Shown here in pieces: positions 1-8,472 of a stretch of 64,000 nucleotides of DNA (position 1 is the first letter of the stretch; every line of letters starts with the position of its first letter). The notes beneath the pieces were generated by a model. The model did not search any database and was not told the DNA's origin. It saw only the letters and a list, made by a program, of their open reading frames with translations. A program made the position numbers and the translations under genes. This stretch comes from JBPEWY01 sp965224095. GTDB lineage: Bacteria > Bacteroidota > Bacteroidia > Flavobacteriales > Flavobacteriaceae. The stretch covers positions 1,612,001 to 1,676,000 of the forward strand of contig OZ245039.1 in the NCBI GenBank assembly GCA_965224095.1. Reading direction: 5' to 3'.

Positions 1-36
1 TGAATCATCAAGGAGTTTTTTTTTGATATTTTGTAA

Positions 37-246
37 AACTCATCTGCTTCAGCATACAACAATAATTGGAAAAAGAAATATACAGAACCTAAGATTTGTT
101 GCAGCGCGAAACCAATGTTAGTTAGCCAAATAGGTTTCTTATATAATTCGATTGGAAATGCAGATCAGTTACCCGGGAAGGAAGTAGAAGTACGGTTTAA
201 AAATTTAAAAAATAAATTGGAAAGACTAAAAAATGTATGGGAATAA
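37..246 (+). pseudogene. Possible degraded or 5'-truncated CDS, C-terminal remnant
   Basis: An open frame of about 69 codons ends at TAA 244-246 and reads like protein (mixed charged, Trp, Cys and Pro residues, then a Lys-rich helix ending in NVWE). It has no start codon before an internal ATG at 115. Upstream the same frame continues as protein-like codons but is broken by TAA at 34-36 and TGA at 1-3. I do not recognise the family. It may be the decayed end of a gene that starts left of the window, or chance. Confidence 0.25.
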
Positions 247-354
247 TAATACTGCTTTTAGCATTTCCTTTTATAGCATTGCTAATGATTATCTTAAACA
301 ATCAAATAATAACCTATTTAAACAGATTGACCATGAAACAATTACAGTTTTTTT

Positions 355-2370
355 TTGTTATTGCTTTTGATTTCGGTGCATATGCATGCTCAGAACACAA
401 AAAAGCCAATGTCTGTTATTGATTTTTTAAATATTCCCGGGATATCGAATCCTAGATTAGCACCCGACGGATCAAAAATAATATATCAGCTTTCTGAAAG
501 CAACTGGAAACAAAACAAACAAATACCTCATATTTGGCAAATCCATTTAGATGGTAGCGATCTACGACAGCTGACCTTTAACCCTAAAGGTGATCATCAT
601 CCGCTATGGTCTCCCGATGGCAAATGGGTTAGTTTTTTGACCAAAAGGAATGATGATAAACACGATCAACTGTATATAATGCGCGCTGATGGCGGAGAAG
701 CAAAAAGAATTACCGGTCACAGGACTACCGTTTCTCAAGTCCGGTGGGCGCCTGACAGTAAAAGTGTTTATTTTATAGCCAAAGACAGCTTATCTAAAGA
801 AGCCCAAAAAGCTAAAAAATTAAAAGACGATGTATATGCTTTGGATGAGAATTATGAACAAAAACACCTATGGAAGGTACAAATAGAAAACGGTAAGGAA
901 CATCAAATTACCAAAGGAAATTTTTCGGTACTTAGCTATAATCTCTCTATAGATGGCGGTACAATAGCGTTACACCGAGGGCCAAACCCGTTAGTTGATT
1001 TTTATAAAGAAAGTGAAGTTTGGGTAATAGATGCGGACGGAAACAATAGCCAGCAATTAACCAATAACACCATTGGTGAAAGGGGAGCTCGTATATCACC
1101 CGATGGACAACAGTTGCTATTTACGGCATCAGCTAATGAAAAATTTGAAACCTACTATAACAGCAAACTATTTATCGTTCCTACCAGTGGCAGGGGCCCC
1201 ATAGAAGTTCCTACAAAAAATTTACCATATGGTATTTCGGCTGCAGAATGGTCTGTCGACGGCAAATCGATCTTTTTTACTGCAAACATGGGGGCGCAGG
1301 CACAACTTTGGCAATACGAATTAAAAACAAAAAAATTTACACAGCTTACCAAAGGCAAACATTCCGTAGGGCAATGGCAGTATAACCGCAAAAATAACAC
1401 ACATGTTATGACGGTTAACAGCACTGAAAATCCCGGAGATGTTTATGTTCTGAAAAAAGGAAAACTGCAACAAATAACCCGTCATTATGACTATTTGCAG
1501 CAACAATATCAACTTCCAAAACAAGAATTGATTAGTTGGAAGGGAGAGGATGGCGTAACCGTTGAAGGGTTTTTGTATTACCCTTACGATTATGTAGCAG
1601 GTAAAAAGTATCCTTTAGTAGTACAGACTCACGGAGGCCCTGCATCATCGGATAAATACGGAATGTCTCGAAGCTTTACGCGCTACAACCCCGTACTTAC
1701 CGGAAAAGGATACGTGATACTTCAGCCCAATTACAGAGGAAGCACAGGCTACGGAGATGATTTTTTACGCGATATGGTTGGCGGGTATTTTCGTCAGTCG
1801 CATCTCGATGTAATGGCAGGAGTGGATTATCTTATTAATAAAGGCATTGCCGATCCGAATAGAATGGTAAAAATGGGATGGAGTGCCGGAGGGCATATGA
1901 CTAATAAAATTATTACGTTTACCAACCGGTTTAAAGCAGCCTCATCAGGTGCCGGTGCGGTAAACTGGATTGGTATGTACGCGCAGAGCGATACCCGAAC
2001 CTACAGAACTCCCTGGTTTGGGGGCTCACCCTGGCAAAAAAATGCACCTATTGATACCTATTGGAATCATTCACCTTTAAAAGACATTAGTAATGTACAA
2101 ACCCCCACTCTTGTGATTGTAGGCGAAAATGATGTAAGGGTACCTATGGCACAATCAGTAGAATTATACAGAGCATTGCGCAGTATAGGCGTACCCACAC
2201 ACCTATATGTTGCCCCCAGAGAACCTCACGGGTGGAGAGAGTTAAGACACCGTTTGTATAAGATTAATGTAGAATTAGATTGGTTTTCCAAATATGCGTT
2301 AAATAAAGAATATGAGTGGGAAAAATTAAATGACACTTCTGAAGAAGAAGAAGAAGAAGAAGAAAAATAA
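355..2370 (+). CDS. S9 family (prolyl oligopeptidase-type) exported peptidase
   Basis: Serine peptidase expected to cleave short peptides outside the cytoplasm. The N-terminal two thirds is a WD40/TolB-like beta-propeller with repeated SPDG/APDG turns. The C-terminal part is an alpha/beta hydrolase with HGGP (oxyanion region), nucleophile motif GWSAGG, the acid in GENDVRVP and the histidine in PHGW, so the catalytic triad looks complete. The frame opens at TTG 355, giving a signal peptide (LLLLISVHMHAQ) without positive residues. ATG 333 encodes MKQLQ followed by phenylalanines and would join this frame if the T9 run at 348-356 were T8, producing a normal signal peptide. The true start is therefore probably 333 with a frameshift or a sequencing error. 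The C-terminus is a run of eight glutamates from a GAA repeat. It converges on the LytTR gene. Confidence 0.9.
   Translation: MLLLLISVHMHAQNTKKPMSVIDFLNIPGISNPRLAPDGSKIIYQLSESNWKQNKQIPHIWQIHLDGSDLRQLTFNPKGDHHPLWSPDGKWVSFLTKRNDDKHDQLYIMRADGGEAKRITGHRTTVSQVRWAPDSKSVYFIAKDSLSKEAQKAKKLKDDVYALDENYEQKHLWKVQIENGKEHQITKGNFSVLSYNLSIDGGTIALHRGPNPLVDFYKESEVWVIDADGNNSQQLTNNTIGERGARISPDGQQLLFTASANEKFETYYNSKLFIVPTSGRGPIEVPTKNLPYGISAAEWSVDGKSIFFTANMGAQAQLWQYELKTKKFTQLTKGKHSVGQWQYNRKNNTHVMTVNSTENPGDVYVLKKGKLQQITRHYDYLQQQYQLPKQELISWKGEDGVTVEGFLYYPYDYVAGKKYPLVVQTHGGPASSDKYGMSRSFTRYNPVLTGKGYVILQPNYRGSTGYGDDFLRDMVGGYFRQSHLDVMAGVDYLINKGIADPNRMVKMGWSAGGHMTNKIITFTNRFKAASSGAGAVNWIGMYAQSDTRTYRTPWFGGSPWQKNAPIDTYWNHSPLKDISNVQTPTLVIVGENDVRVPMAQSVELYRALRSIGVPTHLYVAPREPHGWRELRHRLYKINVELDWFSKYALNKEYEWEKLNDTSEEEEEEEEK
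2341..2364 (+). repeat. (GAA)8 microsatellite at the 3' end of the S9 peptidase gene
   Basis: Eight uninterrupted GAA codons encode a poly-Glu tail just before Lys and the stop codon. Changes in repeat number would alter tail length without shifting the frame. Confidence 0.9.
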
Positions 2371-2396
2371 CGATTCTATAAACCGGATTATAAAAC

Positions 2397-3968
2397 TTAT
2401 ACGTACGGATTATAGTTTACCCGTTTCCTATAGGTTCTGGAAACCGGAATATAGGTGTTGTTTTTTAAGTGAATATGCCTGGCGGAGATACTTTGAATAT
2501 AGTTGGTATTCACTATGTAGGAGCGATGGCACTGTATAAAATTAGGAGGCAGTTCTTTTAAAATCTCACGGATTTTCCCTCTGACAAATTCACGTTTTCC
2601 AGTAGTAAATAAAGAAAGATAGTGATCATCCGACTTAACAAACACCAGTTCTTCAAGTAAAACTTTGGTTTTATTTTTTAGCAAAATATGATCTTTTACC
2701 ACCAATTCTTTTATACTGTTTATTTCTTTTTTGGTTTGCTCCTTTTCAACCACCAGCCGCTGATTTACCCTATCGAGACGTAACCATCTTACAACCGAGT
2801 AAAGTGCTACCAATAAAACTCCCAGGATAATAGCGCCGTAAACAAACTTATGTCGCTTAAATGCCTCCGAAATTTTCTGTAGCCGTGTTATCTGTTTCTC
2901 CTTTTCTTCCAGGTTTAATCGCGCATCGGTATCATACATCTGAGCCAGCTTTTGGTACGCGCCCACACTGTCTTTATACATGCCTTCCTGTTCCAGATAA
3001 TAATGGGCGCTGTCCAGTTTTCCCAGGTGTTTATACGCCACGGATAACCAGTGAGCAGTAAACTGTTTTTTGCGGAAATGAGGTTCATTCCCGGGAAGTT
3101 GACGGAGATTCCATTTTAAATCCTGTATAGCCTTTCGGTACGCCTTTTTGTTTATGTCTGCAGCTGCACGGTTTACGTTTAAGCCGTACAGTGCCATTTT
3201 TGATGGAAAAATACCTGACTGCTCATAACTGTGTTTTGCTTTTTCATTAAAGTAAGAGGCGCTATCGCCTTGTTGTTGTAACAGATTCTGATAAATTCCC
3301 TGAAGCTGATAAAGCACTCCGCGGTGATAGGGCTCCTTTGGAGCCAAACGCAGCACATGTTTAAAATCCTGATCGGAAATACTGTCAACCGTTTTCTGAT
3401 AAGTATAATTTTTAAGAACGCTTAAATTCAGTTTAAAGAGCTCAGCCCAGAACACATCGGATGAGTCCCGGGCGTACTGAGCAAGTTCTGCCTGATAGCG
3501 GGCAAAAGACGGAATATCTTTATTCAGTTTTCTGTACAGAGCCGTCATTCTCTTTAAGGCCTCAAAAGTCAAAGTGCTGTCTCCAAGAGCCCGAGCATCT
3601 CTATATGCTTTTTGATACCGGGCAAAGGCCAGTAATCCCTTCTGATCGTATTTGCGCAGCAGGAAATCTCCAAAGAGGTAGTTATACACAATTTTTTCCT
3701 GCTGCGATTTGGAAGTTTGCGACAGCAAGCTTATCAGGCTGTCAGACACCACCCCTTCCTGCAAATATTTATATTCAAACAGAATAGCCTGTTTTAGAAA
3801 AGCATCGGGAAGTGTATGTATCAGAGAATCAATCCCGGTTATATGGTACTGCTTCAGCAAATAGACTGCTTCATGTAAAGCAAGCTGCTCCTGAGGTGTA
3901 TGTTGAGTTTTTGTGCAGGAGAAGCAGGTAAGGCATAAGGTACATATATAATAAAACCAGGATTTCAT
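2397..3968 (-). CDS. TPR-type membrane regulator with C-terminal LytTR DNA-binding domain
   Basis: 523-residue one-component style regulator. It starts with a hydrophobic export or lipoprotein-like segment ending in FSC. A long alpha-helical sensor region follows, resembling TPR repeats (many Leu/Ala/Tyr helices, roughly residues 25-370). One membrane helix (GAIILGVLLVALYSVV), a short coiled coil and then a LytTR domain over about the last 95 residues follow (HYLSLFT, then FIQCHRSYIVN, then IPVSRTYR). In this family the periplasmic TPR part is thought to sense a signal and the cytoplasmic LytTR part to bind direct repeats in DNA. It lies 3 bp after the preceding unknown gene and is the last gene of a three-gene operon. 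Direct repeats with 21-bp period upstream of the operon fit LytTR autoregulation. Ligand and targets are unknown. Confidence 0.8.
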   Translation of the reverse strand: MKSWFYYICTLCLTCFSCTKTQHTPQEQLALHEAVYLLKQYHITGIDSLIHTLPDAFLKQAILFEYKYLQEGVVSDSLISLLSQTSKSQQEKIVYNYLFGDFLLRKYDQKGLLAFARYQKAYRDARALGDSTLTFEALKRMTALYRKLNKDIPSFARYQAELAQYARDSSDVFWAELFKLNLSVLKNYTYQKTVDSISDQDFKHVLRLAPKEPYHRGVLYQLQGIYQNLLQQQGDSASYFNEKAKHSYEQSGIFPSKMALYGLNVNRAAADINKKAYRKAIQDLKWNLRQLPGNEPHFRKKQFTAHWLSVAYKHLGKLDSAHYYLEQEGMYKDSVGAYQKLAQMYDTDARLNLEEKEKQITRLQKISEAFKRHKFVYGAIILGVLLVALYSVVRWLRLDRVNQRLVVEKEQTKKEINSIKELVVKDHILLKNKTKVLLEELVFVKSDDHYLSLFTTGKREFVRGKIREILKELPPNFIQCHRSYIVNTNYIQSISARHIHLKNNTYIPVSRTYRKRVNYNPYV

Positions 3969-3971
3969 TCC

Positions 3972-4481
3972 TTAAAAATAATAGATTACATCGCAAATAT
4001 GACTGTTTACATTATTAATAGCTTTTGATTTTCCGGTAATCTCTTTAAGTTTTGGTTGGGGTTTTATTCCCGGAACGATATGAAAATCCATTTTTTCCCC
4101 TCTCTTTACCTGAAAACTAAATTCATCGTATCCTGCTTCCATCTGTGGTTTGGAAGACTGGGGATTCGTTGTATCGAACTCAAACGATATTTGCTTTATT
4201 GTCTTAGTGGTATCCGAATCCGTATGATCCGGCTTGTATCCGGGTTTTTCACTAATCTTGTAAAATTTCCGAGGGTTTCCCGGGGTTCTCACGCGTAAAT
4301 CTACTTCCTCCACATAAAACTTAATCTTCCGAATCTCAAAAGTGTCATCATCTATTTTTTTTCCATAAAAAATGGCCTGTACAATATATCCTATAGCAGC
4401 GTTAGGATAGATATCCAAATGTACCAGTTGTTCTTTTGATTTGGGCTCCTCCAGAATTACATTAAAAAATAATTTTTCCAT
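3972..4481 (-). CDS. Hypothetical protein
   Basis: 169-residue protein without a signal peptide or membrane helix; no family recognised. It is rich in beta-prone and charged stretches with an unusually hydrophobic, aromatic C-terminus (VIYYF). It is the middle gene of the leftward operon, 36 bp after the exported protein and 3 bp before the LytTR regulator, so it is probably co-transcribed with both. No function is proposed. Confidence 0.7.
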   Translation of the reverse strand: MEKLFFNVILEEPKSKEQLVHLDIYPNAAIGYIVQAIFYGKKIDDDTFEIRKIKFYVEEVDLRVRTPGNPRKFYKISEKPGYKPDHTDSDTTKTIKQISFEFDTTNPQSSKPQMEAGYDEFSFQVKRGEKMDFHIVPGIKPQPKLKEITGKSKAINNVNSHICDVIYYF

Positions 4482-4517
4482 TTTTGGTTGGTATTAAAAG
4501 TTAGTAAATAGTTTTGT

Positions 4518-5972
4518 TTATTTAAACAGGTTGTACGTTACACCCATAAAAAATGCCGGTTTATACAGAGCATCATATCTAAGTTCCGTATCCGCAGGGC
4601 TTATAAATGCAAGCTTATCGGGAACTTTATTTCCATCCTCATACAGTATCGAAGTAAGATTGGCTCTGTTTAAGGTGTTTACCGGCACAAACGAAATCCC
4701 GGCAGTGGCCACCAGCCTGTCTTTTTCCATGGCAAATACGCTCCCCCCCAGGTAAAATCCAATAGCATTATTTTGGTTAATACCTGCTCCCGCCGAAAGT
4801 CCATACGAAAGTGCGTTCCCGCTTTGCCAGTACACATGTAAAAGTGTTCCCAAAGCGTGGATTATTTTGTTCTTTTCTTGTTTTTCAACCCCTGCGGTGT
4901 TCCCTTCAGTATCTTTAAACACACTGTAATGATCGTCTCCCATAAAATTAATAAAGTAACCTGCGCTTCCGTTTATTTTAAGCCTTCCATAGGTCTTTAT
5001 AACAACAGGTTTAAACGTATGAAAGATTTTGTCCTTGTTTAAACTTTGTATTTGAGGAGTAATGGTATGCGAATCTTTATCCAGGGTACCCGTATTGTAA
5101 CTAAGCGTGAACGTTTCGCTCTTAATTGCATTATAACGAAAGATTCCTGCTTTGATCCTGTCGGTTATTCTTTTTCGCGCTTCTACCGATCCTATTTTTT
5201 CGTGTGCCGCTTTAAGTTTTTCCAACAAAAGATAAAACGCATTGGTGTTTTTTAACACAACCATACCCTTTTCTATCTTAAATGTTGTGTTTTTATCTTT
5301 CGAAGAAAGCTTTCCTTCCAGAGCAATAGTCTCCGGTATTTTAATGTTCATTTTTTTGTACAGCCATAAAAGTTCGGAATACCAACTATCTAATTGTTCC
5401 CAATCGGTTTGTATAGTATTATATGCTTCCTCGGAGTTTTTATAAATGGCCTTAAAAAATAAATCGGCATTACTTTTTATCGCATTAATATCTCTAATAA
5501 ATAATACACTCTCAGGCGTTAGTGTTTCCAGGTCGTTAAACAGTTCATATTTATTTTGAATTTTTTGATATAACTGTTTATAACTCGCATATGTATTCAT
5601 GAATTCCATTTCATGTGTATTAGTCAGAGCGTCAGTATATCCATTTATTGCTTGTCTTTTAAATAAAATTCCATTACCACTACCTTCAACGGCTTCGCTC
5701 CCGGAAGCCTTCACCTTTATAGGGTCGGACAGGGTTCCAAAGTCAACATCGGAACCTTCTACCTTGGCGCTAAGCCGGACTTTAAACACATTTACATTCT
5801 TAATTTGCACATTAATGCTCGATCCGTATTTTACTTTTTGGGGGATGATATTATTACCTCCGTTTATAGAGTCAATCAACAATATATAGTTTCTCTTCGG
5901 AGGATCCTGTGCACAAACAAAACACATACTTATTAAAACCAAAAATGCGGATAGAAACATTGATCTTTTCAT
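4518..5972 (-). CDS. Hypothetical exported protein, possible outer-membrane C-terminus
   Basis: 484 residues with a clear Sec signal peptide (MKRSMFLSAFLVLISMCFVCA then QDPP). The mature N-terminus is beta-rich, the centre (about 130-270) is helical, and the last 150 residues have alternating hydrophobic/polar strands with Gly-rich turns ending in YNLFK, as in outer-membrane beta-structured proteins. I do not recognise the family. It is first in the operon with the LytTR regulator, so it may be a surface sensor partner or the main product controlled by that regulator; both are inferences. Confidence 0.75.
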   Translation of the reverse strand: MKRSMFLSAFLVLISMCFVCAQDPPKRNYILLIDSINGGNNIIPQKVKYGSSINVQIKNVNVFKVRLSAKVEGSDVDFGTLSDPIKVKASGSEAVEGSGNGILFKRQAINGYTDALTNTHEMEFMNTYASYKQLYQKIQNKYELFNDLETLTPESVLFIRDINAIKSNADLFFKAIYKNSEEAYNTIQTDWEQLDSWYSELLWLYKKMNIKIPETIALEGKLSSKDKNTTFKIEKGMVVLKNTNAFYLLLEKLKAAHEKIGSVEARKRITDRIKAGIFRYNAIKSETFTLSYNTGTLDKDSHTITPQIQSLNKDKIFHTFKPVVIKTYGRLKINGSAGYFINFMGDDHYSVFKDTEGNTAGVEKQEKNKIIHALGTLLHVYWQSGNALSYGLSAGAGINQNNAIGFYLGGSVFAMEKDRLVATAGISFVPVNTLNRANLTSILYEDGNKVPDKLAFISPADTELRYDALYKPAFFMGVTYNLFK

Positions 5973-6016
5973 GACTTAGATTTTTTTCAAATCTTCTCAA
6001 TTAAAAAGGAAAGGAT

Positions 6017-6053
6017 CAATAAAATGTCGTGAGTGACCAATAAAATAACGTGA
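6017..6053 (-). promoter_or_regulatory. Two direct repeats, 21-bp period: candidate LytTR operator
   Basis: CAATAAAATGTCGTGA (6017-6032) and CAATAAAATAACGTGA (6038-6053) match at 14 of 16 positions and begin 21 bp apart, two helical turns. LytTR-domain proteins bind paired direct repeats with about this period. On the minus strand each repeat contains CACG followed by a T-rich half. The pair lies 45-81 bp upstream of the ATG at 5972. A weak -7 element AAGATTTG (5995-5988, minus) would place it just upstream of the promoter. Confidence 0.5.
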
Positions 6054-6138
6054 ACGGTTTTCCGGGTCGGGGAATCTTCTATATTTTCAGAATCAAACCT
6101 ATGGCATTTCCAAATAAAATGCAGGTATTCAAACAAAA

Positions 6139-6164
6139 AAAGACCGTTGTTTTCAACGGTCTTT
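6139..6164 (-). terminator. Rho-independent terminator of the beta-helix gene
   Basis: Perfect 11-bp stem (aaagaccgttg / caacggtcttt) with a 4-nt loop. On the minus strand it is followed by a run of seven T. It lies 20 bp past the stop codon at 6184. Confidence 0.85.
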
Positions 6165-6183
6165 ATGCTTTCGTTTTATTTTA

Positions 6184-8064
6184 TCAGAGCTGATAAAAAC
6201 TTCCCACCTCGGTAGTTTTGGCAATATAAACGGCTCCTGTGCGGGTACTGATTACCTCACCGGCATACAGAGGCTGCAGTCCGGCCACTTCCGAATCCAG
6301 TACAACCCTTCCCGTTCGGTTGTTTTTATCGGTACAACTCCCCGGGTGATTTAAATAGTCGTTCAATCCGTAAATGGCTATATTCGAAAACTTCTTGTTC
6401 AGAAACTTAACCCGGATGTATTTAACTTCACTTCGGGAGGCTTTAAAATATTCAAAGTGTTTGTTATGAGCAGGCCTTACAATACTGGTTTCATTTCCGG
6501 TTCCCGTATTGGCCGTGGTAATGATACTGGACCAGCTTATATATGGAATTTCACCGGAAGCGAGTGTTGGCAAGGGGTTTTTGCTGGCATCCAAAGCCTG
6601 TAATTTCATCATGGTATAGGTAGTTCCGGTATCGATATGCGACTGAATAAATCGGAAGGATTTGCATGCCTCTACATTCAAATCCAGCCATCCTTCATCG
6701 TTCGATCCTATTTTCCAGGTATTATCGCCGGTATCTACAGTCAGATAATCAAAGTGGTCGTTGTACTTTTTTGAGATCAGCTTGGCACTGTAATAATCTC
6801 TTCCGCTGGTATCGGAATAATGTACAAAATCGTCTTTATTAATACTCCAAATAGGTTGCCAGATATCTTTAACGGTTTCCCGGTGCACTATATTTACATA
6901 TCTGGAATTATCGGTATACTCGATTACCGGAGCACCGCTTTGGCCGTAACCAACACCAATAGTATTGGCAGAGGCATGTTCTCCCAGTATAATATTACCG
7001 GAGGCCTCCAGCCTGCATCCAATAAAGGTATTAGCGTATCCCTGTTGAATATCAATCGGGTCTGTAAACGACTGGATAGAAGGTTTTATAAACAAATTAT
7101 TATTGTTTACATAATCGCCAATCATATAGATCCCCTTCTGGATTGTCCCCAGTGCACTGTTTGCGGAAAGGTTAAAGTTGTAAAAGTAATTCTCGTTAAT
7201 CCATCCTCCGTTTAAAGCATTGAGTTGCACACCAATGGCACATCCAAAGGTATGGGCCTCCAATCGGTTGTGCTGAAAACTGGCACTGGATACATGAGGG
7301 GCAATTTCCACTCCAATACCATTTGGACCTGCATACATGGCAATATAATTAAACTCTCCGGTTGTACTCCCGGTGTTCTGGATAAGTACGGTAGCTGTTT
7401 TTGTGTTATTCCCGCTCACCTTTAGGCGGTGATAATGCCTGTTGGTAAAAATACTCACATTATTTCCTACTTTAACACCTATTCCGTTGGACTCCGTACT
7501 GATCGTTGCGATCATATCGATAAAACGTATACCTGTCCAGTCTAACTCGGCAGTAGTTCTGTATTGCTTGTTAATATCAGGGCCGTAAACCGTCCCTTCC
7601 GAGATGCGGGCGAGGTCGCCGGTTTTTTGAAGGGCCGCCAGGTCGTTAGCAATATTATTTCCCACGGCGCCAAACCATTCCGGTCTGATTTTCATCGCCT
7701 CCCAGGTCCCCGTAAAAGAAATATTAGTTTCAAAAATCTTACGGGTATTGGCATCGATAAACGTATCATCGCCCTCTAACGTTCCGTTTGAGATCTCTCC
7801 TCCTTCAAATTTTAAGGTGACCCCAGCCGGTAAATTAGATGTGATCCCTCCGAGGTTGTAGTCGTATTGAATGATCCAAATCCTATTATCGTAATTACCG
7901 GGAATATTCCCCCAGTCAAAACCGGCACCCAAAATAATAGGTTCATTAAAAACAGGAGTTTCCGCTGTCATATTGCTATTAACTCCGGCAAGCAGGTTTG
8001 TTGTCAATATCAGGAGTATTAATGTATTTAATATTCTTATTTCTCTAAATTGAAAATGCTTCAT
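6184..8064 (-). CDS. Exported right-handed beta-helix (tailspike/pectate-lyase-like) protein
   Basis: 626 residues from ATG 8064, chosen because it begins a signal peptide (MKHFQFREIRILNTLILLIL); an upstream in-frame start at 8097 would add residues unlike a signal. Near residue 125 the motif PEWFGAVGNN followed by D..ALQ resembles the entry signature of pectate-lyase superfamily and phage tailspike beta-helices. The central region has short Asn/Gly-rich repeats with ladders of small and hydrophobic residues. The C-terminal 200 residues look like a separate beta-sandwich. A role in glycan binding or cleavage at the surface is inferred. No catalytic residues were identified and no type IX sorting domain was evident. 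It is a single gene, ended by the hairpin at 6139-6164, and is divergent from the lipoprotein pair. Confidence 0.6.
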   Translation of the reverse strand: MKHFQFREIRILNTLILLILTTNLLAGVNSNMTAETPVFNEPIILGAGFDWGNIPGNYDNRIWIIQYDYNLGGITSNLPAGVTLKFEGGEISNGTLEGDDTFIDANTRKIFETNISFTGTWEAMKIRPEWFGAVGNNIANDLAALQKTGDLARISEGTVYGPDINKQYRTTAELDWTGIRFIDMIATISTESNGIGVKVGNNVSIFTNRHYHRLKVSGNNTKTATVLIQNTGSTTGEFNYIAMYAGPNGIGVEIAPHVSSASFQHNRLEAHTFGCAIGVQLNALNGGWINENYFYNFNLSANSALGTIQKGIYMIGDYVNNNNLFIKPSIQSFTDPIDIQQGYANTFIGCRLEASGNIILGEHASANTIGVGYGQSGAPVIEYTDNSRYVNIVHRETVKDIWQPIWSINKDDFVHYSDTSGRDYYSAKLISKKYNDHFDYLTVDTGDNTWKIGSNDEGWLDLNVEACKSFRFIQSHIDTGTTYTMMKLQALDASKNPLPTLASGEIPYISWSSIITTANTGTGNETSIVRPAHNKHFEYFKASRSEVKYIRVKFLNKKFSNIAIYGLNDYLNHPGSCTDKNNRTGRVVLDSEVAGLQPLYAGEVISTRTGAVYIAKTTEVGSFYQL

Positions 8065-8472
8065 AGTTATATTTTTTAGCGTTCTTAATTCCAACAATAA
8101 ATGAAAGGTATTTCTATTTACATATGTTTGAGAGTACTTTGTTGTAACCGGGAATACATAATCTTTTTAAAGTCATAAAAAGTAGAGATCACATCCGAAA
8201 TTGTACTTGTCAATATGTAATTATTAGTGGTTATCATCCTCTATTCAACCCGTTTATCGTGAAAAACCAACTTTTTATAGCAGATTGCATCAATAGATAT
8301 AAATATCTGTAAATCAATATTTTATAATGTTTAAAACATACCACCGGGTATTAAAATTTTGCCTTCCTACAACTCAGGGGGAAAATCCCTGTTTTTATCG
8401 AAATTTTATGGTTCGATCGATAAAGCGCATTACTTTTATCCTGCTTTTAATCAAATAAAAATTCTAATCTGT
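8065..8472. other. Intergenic region between divergent surface-protein genes
   Basis: 408 bp without a convincing gene. It must hold both promoters. On the minus strand TACCTTTC (8110-8103) is a 7/8 match to the -7 element for the beta-helix gene. On the plus strand TACTTTTA near 8430 and AAATTTTG near 8356 are similar near matches. A small hairpin CAGGG-N7-CCCTG followed by T5 (8377-8398) in the presumed lipoprotein leader could act as an attenuator, but its stem has only five pairs. A 6-bp palindrome AGATAT-aa-ATATCT lies at 8295-8308. Confidence 0.4.

Noticed and set aside
237..422. Short ORF starting ATG 237 and running through MKQLQ as a separate gene
   Set aside because: Its second half is the likely signal-peptide start of the S9 peptidase read in the wrong phase after the T9 tract.
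8295..8308. AGATAT-aa-ATATCT palindrome
   Set aside because: Short and in very AT-rich DNA, where such palindromes arise by chance; not tied to a promoter element.
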